Source: Anaerolineaceae bacterium
GTDB taxonomy: Bacteria; Chloroflexota; Anaerolineae; Anaerolineales; Anaerolineaceae
Direction: 5' to 3'
Length of the DNA stretch: 30,687 nt
NCBI GenBank assembly: GCA_003524305.1
Contig: DQHW01000009.1
Coordinates: 123,840 to 154,526 of the forward strand
This document shows, one piece after another, positions 14,668-22,303 of the stretch (within the stretch, counting starts at the first letter, position 1; every line of letters starts with the position of its first letter). Position numbers and translations under genes: made by a program. Below the pieces are notes generated by a model. The model saw only the letters and a list, made by a program, of their open reading frames with translations, was not told where the DNA came from and did no database searches.

Positions 14668-16431
14668 TCACATCGCTTGTGGGGCTGTGATGCCCAGTAA
14701 CGCCAAACTATTTGCAATCGCCTGTTTTGCAGCCGCCACCAGCCGTATCCTCGCGGATTTGACCGGTTCTTCTGCAATCAGTACGGGACATTGACCATAA
14801 AAATCATTGAAGGCTTTAGCCAATTCGTAAGCCAGGTTGCTAACGGTTAATGGCTTAAGTTCCTTGGCTGCCTTCTGAATTTCGCCAGGCATGCGCGCGA
14901 TCAAATCGATCAAGGCAATTTCGCTGGCAGAGAGTTGCTCGCCGGGGAGGATGGATTCTGGCAGGGGAGCATTGTACTTCTTCAAAATACTGTTCGCTCT
15001 CACGTAAGCATATTGGATATACGGAGCGGCCTGTCCATTGAAGTCAAGGGCGGTTTCCCAATCGAAGGTTACGATCTTGCCGCTATCGCGTGACACCATC
15101 GGGTATTTAACCGCTCCCAAACCGACTGCCTCAGCCACTTTCAACTTGCTTTCTTCACTCAGGTCAGGGTTCTTCTCTTTCACCACTTCAAGCGCACGAG
15201 ATGTTGCTTCTCTGAGTAAATCTTCGAGCAGCACTACAGTACCTTCACGTGAAGCCATCACCACGTTGCCGGGAAGGTTCACCAGTTCGTAAGAGACATG
15301 CTGACAGCGTGTGGCCCAGTCAAAACCCGCGATTTCAAGTGTCTTGAAGATCTGGGTAAAATGCAGCGATTGCCGCACATCCACCACGTAATAAGATTTC
15401 TCAAGGTCTGGATAATCAAGGAATTTTTGCCTGGCCAGCGCCAGATCCTCAGTCGCGTATAAAGCGGTGCTGTCTGAACGCTGCACCACAATCACGCGGT
15501 ATTTTTCTTCTTTAAGCCCAAGTTTTTCATCCAGCTTGACGATGACTGCCCCACCCTGCGGACGTTCATCATATGCAATGCCGCGCTCAATCAGGTCCGC
15601 CACCATTTCTTTACCGGGCTCTTCAAACATGGAGTTGAAATAATAGCGGTCAAACTTGATATCCAGCTTTTCGTACATTTCTTTGAAGCCGATCAAAGAC
15701 CATTCACGCGTTTCTTTCCAGCACGCTACAATTTCTGGGTCTTTTTGGTCCCAGCGTGAATAGATGGCTCTCACTTCGGTTTCAAAATCCGGATTCTCTT
15801 CAATACGTTTACAAGCTTCAGCGTACATCTCACCCATCCAGCGGGTGATGTCTTTTTCGGGTTTTTCACCCTTGTGATATTTCAAGTAATTCCACAACCA
15901 CTTGATCACGTGCAAACCCATGTCACCGGGATAGTTGGCACGCACGACCTCGTAACCCGCCGCTTCTGAAATACGCGAAAGCACGTCGCCTAAAAAAGCG
16001 CTGCGCAAGTGCCCAACATGAAAAGCCTTGTGAGTGTTAGGCTGAGAAAATTCGAACATTATTTTTTTTCCGAGCGGTAAACCTTTGCCGTAACTACTTC
16101 CGGCAGATAAAACTTCGTCAATCACCCGGCGTGAATAATCAGCAGGTGAGAAATATAAATTCAAATAGCCGTTCACTGCTTCAACTTTTGAGAATCCCTC
16201 TGGAATTTCTATTTTTGAAGCCACTCCCTGGGCAATTTCATTGGCCTTTTGAGCCACATTGCCTTTTTCAGCACCAAAAAATTTGGCAGCCAATTGAAAA
16301 AACGATGTTGAAATTCCCCATTGGCCATTAAACGGAATCCAGGCCCAACGAATTTCCATTTCGGGGAGATTATTTACTTTTAGATATTGAGAGATTTGGT
16401 CTGCTATGAAGTTTTGTTCTTTTTCAAACAT
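14668..16431 (-). CDS. argS: Arginine-tRNA ligase
   Basis: This 587-residue class I synthetase charges tRNA-Arg. It has the N-terminal additional domain (1-100), the ATP-binding FHVGHLRSAFLGD (137-149), DMGLHVIKWLW, TALYATEDLA, and MVSRDSGKIVTFDWETALDFNGQAAPYIQYAYVR spread over the catalytic end. The DALR anticodon-binding domain closes with ALLGITAPQAM. A canonical KMSKS is absent, as in many ArgRS; MASREGTVV occupies that region. The length is normal. A promoter with an extended -10 and two inverted repeats lies upstream (16446-16500). Confidence 0.96.
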   Translation of the reverse strand: MFEKEQNFIADQISQYLKVNNLPEMEIRWAWIPFNGQWGISTSFFQLAAKFFGAEKGNVAQKANEIAQGVASKIEIPEGFSKVEAVNGYLNLYFSPADYSRRVIDEVLSAGSSYGKGLPLGKKIMFEFSQPNTHKAFHVGHLRSAFLGDVLSRISEAAGYEVVRANYPGDMGLHVIKWLWNYLKYHKGEKPEKDITRWMGEMYAEACKRIEENPDFETEVRAIYSRWDQKDPEIVACWKETREWSLIGFKEMYEKLDIKFDRYYFNSMFEEPGKEMVADLIERGIAYDERPQGGAVIVKLDEKLGLKEEKYRVIVVQRSDSTALYATEDLALARQKFLDYPDLEKSYYVVDVRQSLHFTQIFKTLEIAGFDWATRCQHVSYELVNLPGNVVMASREGTVVLLEDLLREATSRALEVVKEKNPDLSEESKLKVAEAVGLGAVKYPMVSRDSGKIVTFDWETALDFNGQAAPYIQYAYVRANSILKKYNAPLPESILPGEQLSASEIALIDLIARMPGEIQKAAKELKPLTVSNLAYELAKAFNDFYGQCPVLIAEEPVKSARIRLVAAAKQAIANSLALLGITAPQAM

Positions 16432-16445
16432 TATAATTTCCCGTT

Positions 16446-16468
16446 CCTTTAGTGATCGAACCTAAAGG
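16446..16468. promoter_or_regulatory. Inverted repeat CCTTTAG-N9-CTAAAGG at the argS transcript start
   Basis: Perfect 7-bp arms begin one base downstream of the argS -10 box and cover the predicted +1. As DNA this fits an operator. If transcription begins slightly upstream, the RNA hairpin would cover the AAAGGA ribosome site and show a TTCGATC loop like a tRNA T-loop. Confidence 0.45.
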
Positions 16469-16477
16469 ATTATAACA
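16469..16477 (-). promoter_or_regulatory. Extended -10 promoter of argS
   Basis: TGTTATAAT on the minus strand is a complete extended -10, about 38 bp before the argS ATG at 16431. Confidence 0.6.
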
Positions 16478-16483
16478 CAGCCG

Positions 16484-16500
16484 ATTTTTCTGAGAAAAAT
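16484..16500. promoter_or_regulatory. 17-bp palindrome at the argS -35 region
   Basis: ATTTTTCTGAGAAAAAT is a perfect 8+1+8 palindrome that covers the place where the -35 hexamer should be. It is a candidate operator. Confidence 0.45.
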
Positions 16501-16527
16501 ATGCTTGAGGGGTTTAAAGAAACGCAA

Positions 16528-16551
16528 AAGCGGGAGGTTACCCTCCCGCTT
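16528..16551 (-). terminator. Intrinsic terminator of rpsT
   Basis: A perfect 10-bp stem (AAGCGGGAGG / CCTCCCGCTT) with a GTAA tetraloop on the minus strand is followed by a T-rich tail interrupted by GCG. It lies 21 bp after the rpsT stop. Confidence 0.8.
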
Positions 16552-16572
16552 GATTGCTTAACAAAAAAGCAT

Positions 16573-16836
16573 TTACTTCTGGGTGGCGAGCAATTTCATT
16601 AAACGGCCCTTGCGGCGGGCGGCGTTGTTCTTGTGGATAACGCCCTTCTGAGCAGCCTTGTCAAGAGCAGAAATTGCTGCGAGGGTGGCAGCCTTTGCGG
16701 CTTCTTCATCCTTGCCTGAGATCGCGACACGTGCACGAGAGACAAAAGTTCTTGCCACACCGCGATAAACACGGTTGCGAATGCGTCGTTTTTCGTTCTG
16801 TTTGTTACGTTTGATTGCAGACTTGATATTAGCCAA
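16573..16836 (-). CDS. rpsT: 30S ribosomal protein S20
   Basis: This 87-residue basic protein binds 16S rRNA early in small-subunit assembly. The sequence ANIKSAIKRNKQNEKRR is the classic S20 N-terminus, and LDKAAQKGVIHKNNAARRKGRL is the conserved C-terminal helix. The start is TTG at 16836: S20 proteins begin Met-Ala-Asn-Ile-Lys, GGAGGA lies six bases upstream, and the ATG at 16860 would add eight residues translated from the ribosome-binding region. The gene has its own promoter (16909-16937) and terminator. A TTG start may set expression level, and S20 is known to autoregulate in other bacteria. Confidence 0.95.
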   Translation of the reverse strand: MANIKSAIKRNKQNEKRRIRNRVYRGVARTFVSRARVAISGKDEEAAKAATLAAISALDKAAQKGVIHKNNAARRKGRLMKLLATQK

Positions 16837-16864
16837 CTTGGTTCCTCCAAAAAAATACAACTGA

Positions 16865-16891
16865 CAGTGCGAGGGTCGAGGGTAAGCACTG
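16865..16891 (-). other. Leader inverted repeat and U7 tract before rpsT
   Basis: CAGTGC/GCACTG arms with a 15-base loop lie inside the predicted rpsT leader. A T7 run (16855-16849 on the minus strand) follows about 10 bases later and abuts the GGAGGA. The stem is short, so termination is unlikely, but the element could be a binding site for S20. Confidence 0.3.
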
Positions 16892-16908
16892 GTTCAGGTG
16901 GCGGATAA

Positions 16909-16937
16909 ATTCTACTCCATGCCGCTCAATCTGTCCA
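16909..16937 (-). promoter_or_regulatory. Promoter of rpsT
   Basis: On the minus strand -35 TGGACA (16937-16932) and -10 TAGAAT (16914-16909) are separated by exactly 17 bp. Each differs from consensus at one base. The predicted leader is about 65 nucleotides. Confidence 0.7.
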
Positions 16938-16964
16938 GCAACTCACACTCTCATTTTGAAGAAA

Positions 16965-18140
16965 TTATTTATCCTGCAAAGCTGCAACACCCGGCAGTTC
17001 CAAACCTTCAAGCATCTCAAGGGATGCGCCGCCGCCGGTCGAAATGTGGGTGATCTTGTCAGCCAAACCGGATTCCTGGATGGCAGCCACGGAATCTCCG
17101 CCGCCTACTACCGTCACACCCTTGCAGGCAGCGACAGCCTTGGCTACATCAAAGGTGCCTTTGGCAAAGCGCGGAAACTCGAATACACCCATCGGTCCGT
17201 TCCAAACCACGGTTGCTGCACCTTCGATCACTTTTGAATAGGCAGCCACTGTTTCAGGGCCGATATCCAAAATTCTCCAGCCGGCTTCTACATTTCCAAC
17301 TTTGGCCGTCTTGGATTGGGCCTCGGCATCAAATTTATCAGCCAGCACAACATCCACGGGCAGCATCAACTTGGAACCGGCATCTTTCAACAATGACTTG
17401 GCGGTTTCAAGGGCTTCGTCTTCAACCAGCGAGTCGGCCATATCCAAACCTTGTGCTTTGAAGAAGGTGTTGGCCATGCCGCCGCCGATCAAAACAGCAT
17501 CAGCCTTGGTCAAAAGGTTTTTGATCACGCCGATTTTGTCGCTGATCTTGGCGCCGCCCATGATGGCAACAAACGGTTTCTTGGGGTCAGCCACAACCTG
17601 GCCAAGATACTTGATCTCTTTTTCAAGTAAAAAGCCTGCCACACCGGGGAGAAAATGTGTCACACCCTCTGTGGAGGCATGGGCACGGTGAGCCGTGCCA
17701 AAAGCGTCGTTGACAAACAAATCAGCCAAAGAAGCCAATTGTTTGGCCATATCCATGCCGTTCTTTTCTTCTTCAGCATGGAAGCGGGTATTTTCAAGCA
17801 GCAGAACGCCGCCGGGTTTCAAAGCCTGAGCAGCATCCGTTGCGGCAGGACCGATGCAGTCGGTGGCGAAAGCTACGGGCATGCCCAGCAATTTCGCCAG
17901 GTGTTCAGCCACAGGTTTCATCGAGTATTTTTCTTCCGGTCCACCCTTGGGACGACCCAGGTGTGAGCACAAAATAACCGCAGCGCCTTGTTCCAACAAA
18001 TACTTGATCGTGGGTAAAGCCGCCTGGATTCTGGTGTCGTCGCCGACAACACCATCTTTTGTGGGAACGTTGAAATCTACACGAACCAAAACTTTTTTGC
18101 CTTTTGCATCAATATCACGAATGGTCTTCTTGTTAAACAT
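16965..18140 (-). CDS. pgk: Phosphoglycerate kinase
   Basis: This 391-residue glycolytic enzyme transfers phosphate from 1,3-bisphosphoglycerate to ADP. Signatures are KKVLVRVDFNVP (15-26), the CSHLGRPKGG substrate loop, NDAFGTAHRAHAS, and the nucleotide-binding GGGDSVAA (346-353) and STGGGAS (367-373). I chose the ATG at 18140 because GGGAGA lies upstream and the family starts here; the longer frame covers an intercistronic hairpin. It follows gap after 115 bp and is probably co-transcribed from the gap promoter. Full length, no anomalies. Confidence 0.97.
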   Translation of the reverse strand: MFNKKTIRDIDAKGKKVLVRVDFNVPTKDGVVGDDTRIQAALPTIKYLLEQGAAVILCSHLGRPKGGPEEKYSMKPVAEHLAKLLGMPVAFATDCIGPAATDAAQALKPGGVLLLENTRFHAEEEKNGMDMAKQLASLADLFVNDAFGTAHRAHASTEGVTHFLPGVAGFLLEKEIKYLGQVVADPKKPFVAIMGGAKISDKIGVIKNLLTKADAVLIGGGMANTFFKAQGLDMADSLVEDEALETAKSLLKDAGSKLMLPVDVVLADKFDAEAQSKTAKVGNVEAGWRILDIGPETVAAYSKVIEGAATVVWNGPMGVFEFPRFAKGTFDVAKAVAACKGVTVVGGGDSVAAIQESGLADKITHISTGGGASLEMLEGLELPGVAALQDK

Positions 18141-18172
18141 TTTTATATTCTCCCGGAGCAAATTAGACATGA

Positions 18173-18204
18173 TGCGCATCCGCAAAATAACAGCGGGATG
18201 CGCA
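18173..18204 (-). other. Intercistronic hairpin between gap and pgk
   Basis: TGCGCATCC and GGATGCGCA pair over 9 bp, with an inner GC/GC pair around a bulge. No U tract follows, so it may be an mRNA processing or stability element within a gap-pgk transcript. Confidence 0.5.
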
Positions 18205-18255
18205 CCATGAACAGTTCAAGAAAAGGAGTGAATACTCATTTTCCCACAGCGAAGA

Positions 18256-19308
18256 CTAGAGTTTCTTGGCCATCATGGCTGCAAGGTCAGCAGCTCTGCA
18301 GGAATAACCCCATTCATTGTCATACCAGGTGACAACTTTGACCATGTTGCCGCCCATGACCATGCTGTAGGGAAGATCAACGATTGAAGAACGGGGATCA
18401 CCCTTGAAGTCGGTAGAAACGAGGGGATCACCATATTCACCGGTGGTGACACCGAGGATACCCTTCATCGCTCCCTTGGAGGCAGCAACAAAAGCGGCGT
18501 TCAATTCGTCTTTGGTGACTGGTTTCTCAAGTGTGGCCACAAAATCCACGACAGAGACGGTGGGGCTTGGAACGCGCAGGGAATATCCGTCGAATTTGCC
18601 CTTCAATTCAGGGATGACGAGTGCAACAGCCTTGGCGGCTCCGGTGGTGGTGGGGATAATGTTCAAACCGGCGGCGCGGGAGCGGCGCATTTCTTTTTTA
18701 TGACCCTGATCCAGGATGACCTGGTCATTGGTGTAAGAATGGATGGTAGTCATGACTGCGTTGACGATTTTCCAGTTGTCATTGACGATCTTGGCAGCAG
18801 GAGCCAGGCAGTTGGTGGTGCAGGATGCATTGGAGACTATGTGATGTTTGGAGGAATCATAGAGATTGTCGTTCACACCCAAAACAATGGTCAAGTCTTC
18901 GTTCTTGGCAGGAGCTGAAATGATAACTTTCTTGGCTCCGCCTTTGGTGATATGAACATTGGCGCCGGGTTTGCCTTTATCAGGATCGCCGATTGCATCG
19001 GTGAAGATACCGGTGGATTCGATGACGATCTCCACACCCAGGCTGGCCCAGGGCAGATTGCCGGGGTCTTTTTCAGCGAAAACTTTGATGGTTTTACCAT
19101 CGACAATTAAAGCGCCTTCGCCAGCTTCAACGGTTCCCGGATAAATGCCATAAGTTGAGTCATACTTGAACAAATGAGCATTTGTCTTGGTATCGAAGAG
19201 GTCATTAATTGCCACTACTTCGAGTTCTGAGCTGTGGAGCTCATTAATTGCTTTTAAAACTTGTCGGCCGATGCGGCCAAAACCATTGATACCAACTTTT
19301 ACTGCCAT
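18256..19308 (-). CDS. gap: Glyceraldehyde-3-phosphate dehydrogenase, type I
   Basis: This 350-residue enzyme oxidises glyceraldehyde-3-phosphate to 1,3-bisphosphoglycerate. The NAD fold opens KVGINGFGRIGR (4-15), with D36 in AINDLFD suggesting NAD preference. The catalytic Cys163 lies in SNASCTTNCLAP, followed by TTIHSYTNDQ and the C-terminal WYDNEWGYSCR. A short insertion-like segment (about 104-117, DAIGDPDKGKPGAN) lies beside the usual FT element. AAGGAGG precedes the ATG at 19308. An 18-bp perfect palindrome lies 35 bp upstream, overlapping the likely transcript start. Confidence 0.97.
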   Translation of the reverse strand: MAVKVGINGFGRIGRQVLKAINELHSSELEVVAINDLFDTKTNAHLFKYDSTYGIYPGTVEAGEGALIVDGKTIKVFAEKDPGNLPWASLGVEIVIESTGIFTDAIGDPDKGKPGANVHITKGGAKKVIISAPAKNEDLTIVLGVNDNLYDSSKHHIVSNASCTTNCLAPAAKIVNDNWKIVNAVMTTIHSYTNDQVILDQGHKKEMRRSRAAGLNIIPTTTGAAKAVALVIPELKGKFDGYSLRVPSPTVSVVDFVATLEKPVTKDELNAAFVAASKGAMKGILGVTTGEYGDPLVSTDFKGDPRSSIVDLPYSMVMGGNMVKVVTWYDNEWGYSCRAADLAAMMAKKL

Positions 19309-19342
19309 AATAAGTCCTCCTTGAGGGTAATACTGAAATTTT

Positions 19343-19360
19343 ACCATGTCTAGACATGGT
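19343..19360. promoter_or_regulatory. Perfect 18-bp palindrome upstream of gap (operator candidate)
   Basis: ACCATGTCTAGACATGGT reads the same on both strands. A minus-strand -10-like TATAGT lies directly upstream (19363-19368), so the palindrome covers the expected +1, a classic repressor position. Its GTCTAGAC core fits the GT-M-TA-K-AC consensus reported for the HutC branch of GntR regulators. Confidence 0.65.
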
Positions 19361-19369
19361 TACTATACA

Positions 19370-20722
19370 TTAGAGAGCTGAGGTTTCATCCTTGGAGCTC
19401 AACGGTCCAGTCCGCTCAAAATAAAGGTCCATGACCGTCTTTGCAACCTTATTTGAATCGTGTCGCCAAGGATTATCAACATCGAGAAGATCAGCTTGAT
19501 AGATCGGATGTTGGTTTTCTTCTTCATTAACTTTAACCCATGATACGTCTGGTGGCAAGACCCCTTCATAACGATGATTGCTGATGACCAGGTCTACGAG
19601 GCGGCTGCCGGCGTGTTTTTCGATCATTTTGACATGATCTTCACATGAATAGCCGTCTGTTTCGCCTCTTTCGCTGGCGACATTGCAAATGTAAAATTTA
19701 TAGGCCTTACTGGCTTTGATTGCGTCCACCAGGTCTGGTACCAACAAATTGGCAATGATGCTTGTGTACAAACTACCAGGTCCAATAATGATCAAGTCTG
19801 CGTTGAGAATCGCCTGCACGGTCGGTGGAAATGCCGCGGGATTACCCGGTTCCAGCCAGACCTTTCTCACCTTGCCGCCGATCTTGCCAATTTTACTTTC
19901 GCCTTTGATGACGACTTCCACGTTCTTGTCGGGGAGCTGCACATCAGCCACCAACGTTACATTCTTCAAAGTGGATGGAAGCACCTGCCCCTGCACCGCC
20001 AATACTTTGGCAGTTTCAGCAATCGCTTCTTCAAAGCTGCCGGTGATTTCAGTCAGGGCTGAAATTAGCAGATTGCCCAGCGAGTGGCCGTTCAAACCTG
20101 CACTGGCAGCAAAACGGTATTGAAAAAGCTGGGTGATCAGTTCTTCATCATTTGAGAGCGCCGCAAGGCAATTGCGAATGTCTCCCGGGGGCAGTATGCC
20201 GATATTCTTACGAATTTCACCTGACGAGCCGCCGTCATCTGCAACGGTAACCACAGCCGTGATATTGCGGGAGTATTCCTTCAATCCGCGCAGCACGGAG
20301 GATAAACCAGTTCCCCCGCCAATGACCACAATCCGCGGACCCTTATCTCGCCGGCGGAATTCTGCAACAGTATCGATGATGTTCTTGCCAGGCCGCATAA
20401 ACGGACGCAGCAATGCTCTATTTAATCCGATGATGCCAATTACCGTTATGGCCACACCGATTGTTCCAAATATCAAGGCACGGATGGTACGATCCGGGAT
20501 GAATTGTAATGAGACTATTTTGATTACAGGCAGCCACCAGGTTTGTGGAGCAGTACGATAGAGGTCAAGTAAAAGGAACGCAAATCCAACCCCTAACATG
20601 GTTGTACCTGCTAAAATGACAACGACCCAACGCTTAATACCAATTCCCGGCACCAACCATCGCAATTTGCGGACAATGGATTGAAAGAAACGTTGTAATT
20701 GACGTAATTGTTTTGGGCGCAT
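19370..20722 (-). CDS. yvcK: YvcK/CofD-like protein with N-terminal membrane segments
   Basis: This 450-residue protein has the YvcK/CofD-like fold from about residue 128. IVVIGGGTGLS (131-141) and VADDGGSSGEIR (160-171) are the nucleotide-sugar-binding signatures, followed by PPGDIRNCL, GHSLGNLL and IIGPGSLYTSI. YvcK relatives bind UDP-sugars and control gluconeogenic growth and cell-wall synthesis. Two predicted membrane segments (31-52 and 81-101) precede the domain; Bacillus YvcK lacks them. The promoter lies so close to the ATG that the mRNA should be almost leaderless. The gene ends 61 bp before the gap start, on the same strand. Confidence 0.9.
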   Translation of the reverse strand: MRPKQLRQLQRFFQSIVRKLRWLVPGIGIKRWVVVILAGTTMLGVGFAFLLLDLYRTAPQTWWLPVIKIVSLQFIPDRTIRALIFGTIGVAITVIGIIGLNRALLRPFMRPGKNIIDTVAEFRRRDKGPRIVVIGGGTGLSSVLRGLKEYSRNITAVVTVADDGGSSGEIRKNIGILPPGDIRNCLAALSNDEELITQLFQYRFAASAGLNGHSLGNLLISALTEITGSFEEAIAETAKVLAVQGQVLPSTLKNVTLVADVQLPDKNVEVVIKGESKIGKIGGKVRKVWLEPGNPAAFPPTVQAILNADLIIIGPGSLYTSIIANLLVPDLVDAIKASKAYKFYICNVASERGETDGYSCEDHVKMIEKHAGSRLVDLVISNHRYEGVLPPDVSWVKVNEEENQHPIYQADLLDVDNPWRHDSNKVAKTVMDLYFERTGPLSSKDETSAL

Positions 20723-20731
20723 ACGACCTCT

Positions 20732-20760
20732 ATAATAGCAGTCTTTTTACACTGCGTCAA
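20732..20760 (-). promoter_or_regulatory. Promoter of the yvcK-like gene
   Basis: On the minus strand -35 TTGACG (20760-20755) and -10 TATTAT (20737-20732) are separated by 17 bp. The start codon begins only 9 bp after the -10 box, predicting a leader of about 0-4 bases. Confidence 0.75.
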
Positions 20761-20815
20761 CAAAACCAGTATGCCCTCGATAAACTTCCATATAATTTAT
20801 ACTCGGAGCTTGCCG

Positions 20816-20845
20816 CCATGAGCCTTCAAACCCTCATGGTATAAT
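20816..20845 (+). promoter_or_regulatory. Extended -10 promoter with inverted repeat, aminotransferase operon
   Basis: TGGTATAAT (20837-20845) is an extended -10. Directly upstream, CCATGAG-N10-CTCATGG (20816-20839) is a perfect 7-bp inverted repeat filling the spacer region. A second TATAAT lies at 20791-20796. Confidence 0.6.
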
Positions 20846-20935
20846 GAGTCAGCTACAGTCAAATACAAGCGAATATAGCCAAGTTGCTGAAGTTAGTCTT
20901 CGCATCCAACCATTCTATTTTTACGGAGGTGTGTT

Positions 20936-22297
20936 GTGAAACCGCTAAACTTACCAGGGCCAATAGCAAAACGTCTTATTGAGCGTGATCAGGTAGTCAT
21001 CTCTCCATCTTATCCTCGTGCCTACCCCTTCGTCATGGATCACGGTCATGGTGTTGAAGTATGGGACGTAGATGGAAATAAATTTCTTGATTTTGCAGCC
21101 GGCATAGCAGTCACATCCACAGGTCACAGTCATCCAAAAGTTGTAAAAGCCATCCAGGACCAAGCCGAACAATTTATTCATATTTCTTCTGATTTTTATC
21201 ATCCCAAGTGGGTTGAATTAGCCGAATATCTTGACCTCATTGCTCCATTTCAAGAAGATGCCATTTCCTTTATGACAAATTCCGGCACTGAAAGCGTTGA
21301 AGCAGCCCTGAAACTTGCCCGCTATCACACGGGTAGATCTCAATTTATTGCGTTTTTGGGCGGATTTCACGGCAGAACCTACGGTGCCGTTACTTTAACT
21401 GCCAGTAAACCCAAATATCACCGGGGTTTTTCTCCACTCATGAACGGGGTGACCCACATCCCCTTCCCTGATCCTTATCGCCCCGTGTTAAACATGCTGC
21501 CCGGCGAAGATATCGGTGCAGCCACAATCCGCTATCTTGAAGAAGAAATATTCGGAAAAACCGTCCCCTCCGATGAAGTTGCGGGCATTATTGTTGAACC
21601 TATTCAAGGTGAGGGGGGATATATTGTTCCTCCTGATGGTTTCTTCATCCAATTGCGCGAGGTTTGCACCCGCCACGGCATATTGTTGATTGTGGATGAA
21701 GTTCAGGCCGGAATGGGCCGCACAGGCAAATGGTGGTCCATCCAAAACTTTGGTGTGGAACCCGATATTGTAGTGACCGCAAAAGGCATTGCATCTGGCA
21801 TGCCGCTCGGCGCCATGATCGCCAGGAAATCAATTGCAACCTGGCCAAAAGGATCGCACGGCAATACTTACGGTGGCAATCCTCTCGCTTGCGCTGCCGC
21901 ACTGGCAACCCTCGAATTGATCGAAAACGGCTATCTTGATAACGCTACCATTGTGGGGCGATATATTTTAGACCGTCTCGAAAGCATCAAACAAAGCCAT
22001 CCCTGTATCGGGTCAGTCAGGGGTATCGGTTTGATGATCGGCATTGAATTTGTGATGAATCCAGAATCGAAAGCTCCAGCCGAAAAACTGCGCGACCGCA
22101 TCGAACATCTTGCCTTTGAACGCGGATTATTAACCCTCGGCTGCGGACGAAGCGTCTTGCGCATCTCGCCTGCCCTGTGCATCACACAGTCAGAAGCCGA
22201 AAACGGCTTACAAATTCTTGAAGAAGCCATTACAATTGCAGAAAGTGAAGATGCCTTCGTGAGTGAAACCGAAGCCGTCACTGTCGAAAAGGGTTAG
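20936..22297 (+). CDS. Class III pyridoxal-phosphate aminotransferase (4-aminobutyrate aminotransferase-like)
   Basis: This 453-residue enzyme transfers an amino group from an omega-amino acid to a keto acid using PLP. Visible elements are FLDFAAGIAVTSTGHSHP (50-67), NSGTES for the cofactor phosphate (115-120), GFHGRTYG (143-150), EPIQGEGGYIVPP (221-233), D254 in VDEVQAGMGRTG, and the Schiff-base Lys283 in TAKGIASGMPLG. The whole resembles GabT-type enzymes, though ornithine or acetylornithine use cannot be excluded. It starts with GTG, five bases after a strong ACGGAGGT. A histidine kinase gene follows after six bases. Confidence 0.92.
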   Translation: MKPLNLPGPIAKRLIERDQVVISPSYPRAYPFVMDHGHGVEVWDVDGNKFLDFAAGIAVTSTGHSHPKVVKAIQDQAEQFIHISSDFYHPKWVELAEYLDLIAPFQEDAISFMTNSGTESVEAALKLARYHTGRSQFIAFLGGFHGRTYGAVTLTASKPKYHRGFSPLMNGVTHIPFPDPYRPVLNMLPGEDIGAATIRYLEEEIFGKTVPSDEVAGIIVEPIQGEGGYIVPPDGFFIQLREVCTRHGILLIVDEVQAGMGRTGKWWSIQNFGVEPDIVVTAKGIASGMPLGAMIARKSIATWPKGSHGNTYGGNPLACAAALATLELIENGYLDNATIVGRYILDRLESIKQSHPCIGSVRGIGLMIGIEFVMNPESKAPAEKLRDRIEHLAFERGLLTLGCGRSVLRISPALCITQSEAENGLQILEEAITIAESEDAFVSETEAVTVEKG

Positions 22298-22303
22298 TTT
22301 TTA

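Noticed and set aside
14625..14777. Longer N-terminus for the cDPGS-like GTPase
   Set aside because: The extension would run into argS in another frame, and AAGGAG sits directly before the ATG at 14624, where the conserved sequence begins.
16837..16860. ATG start of S20 at 16860
   Set aside because: The extra residues come from the Shine-Dalgarno region; the TTG at 16836 gives the canonical Ala-Asn-Ile-Lys start.
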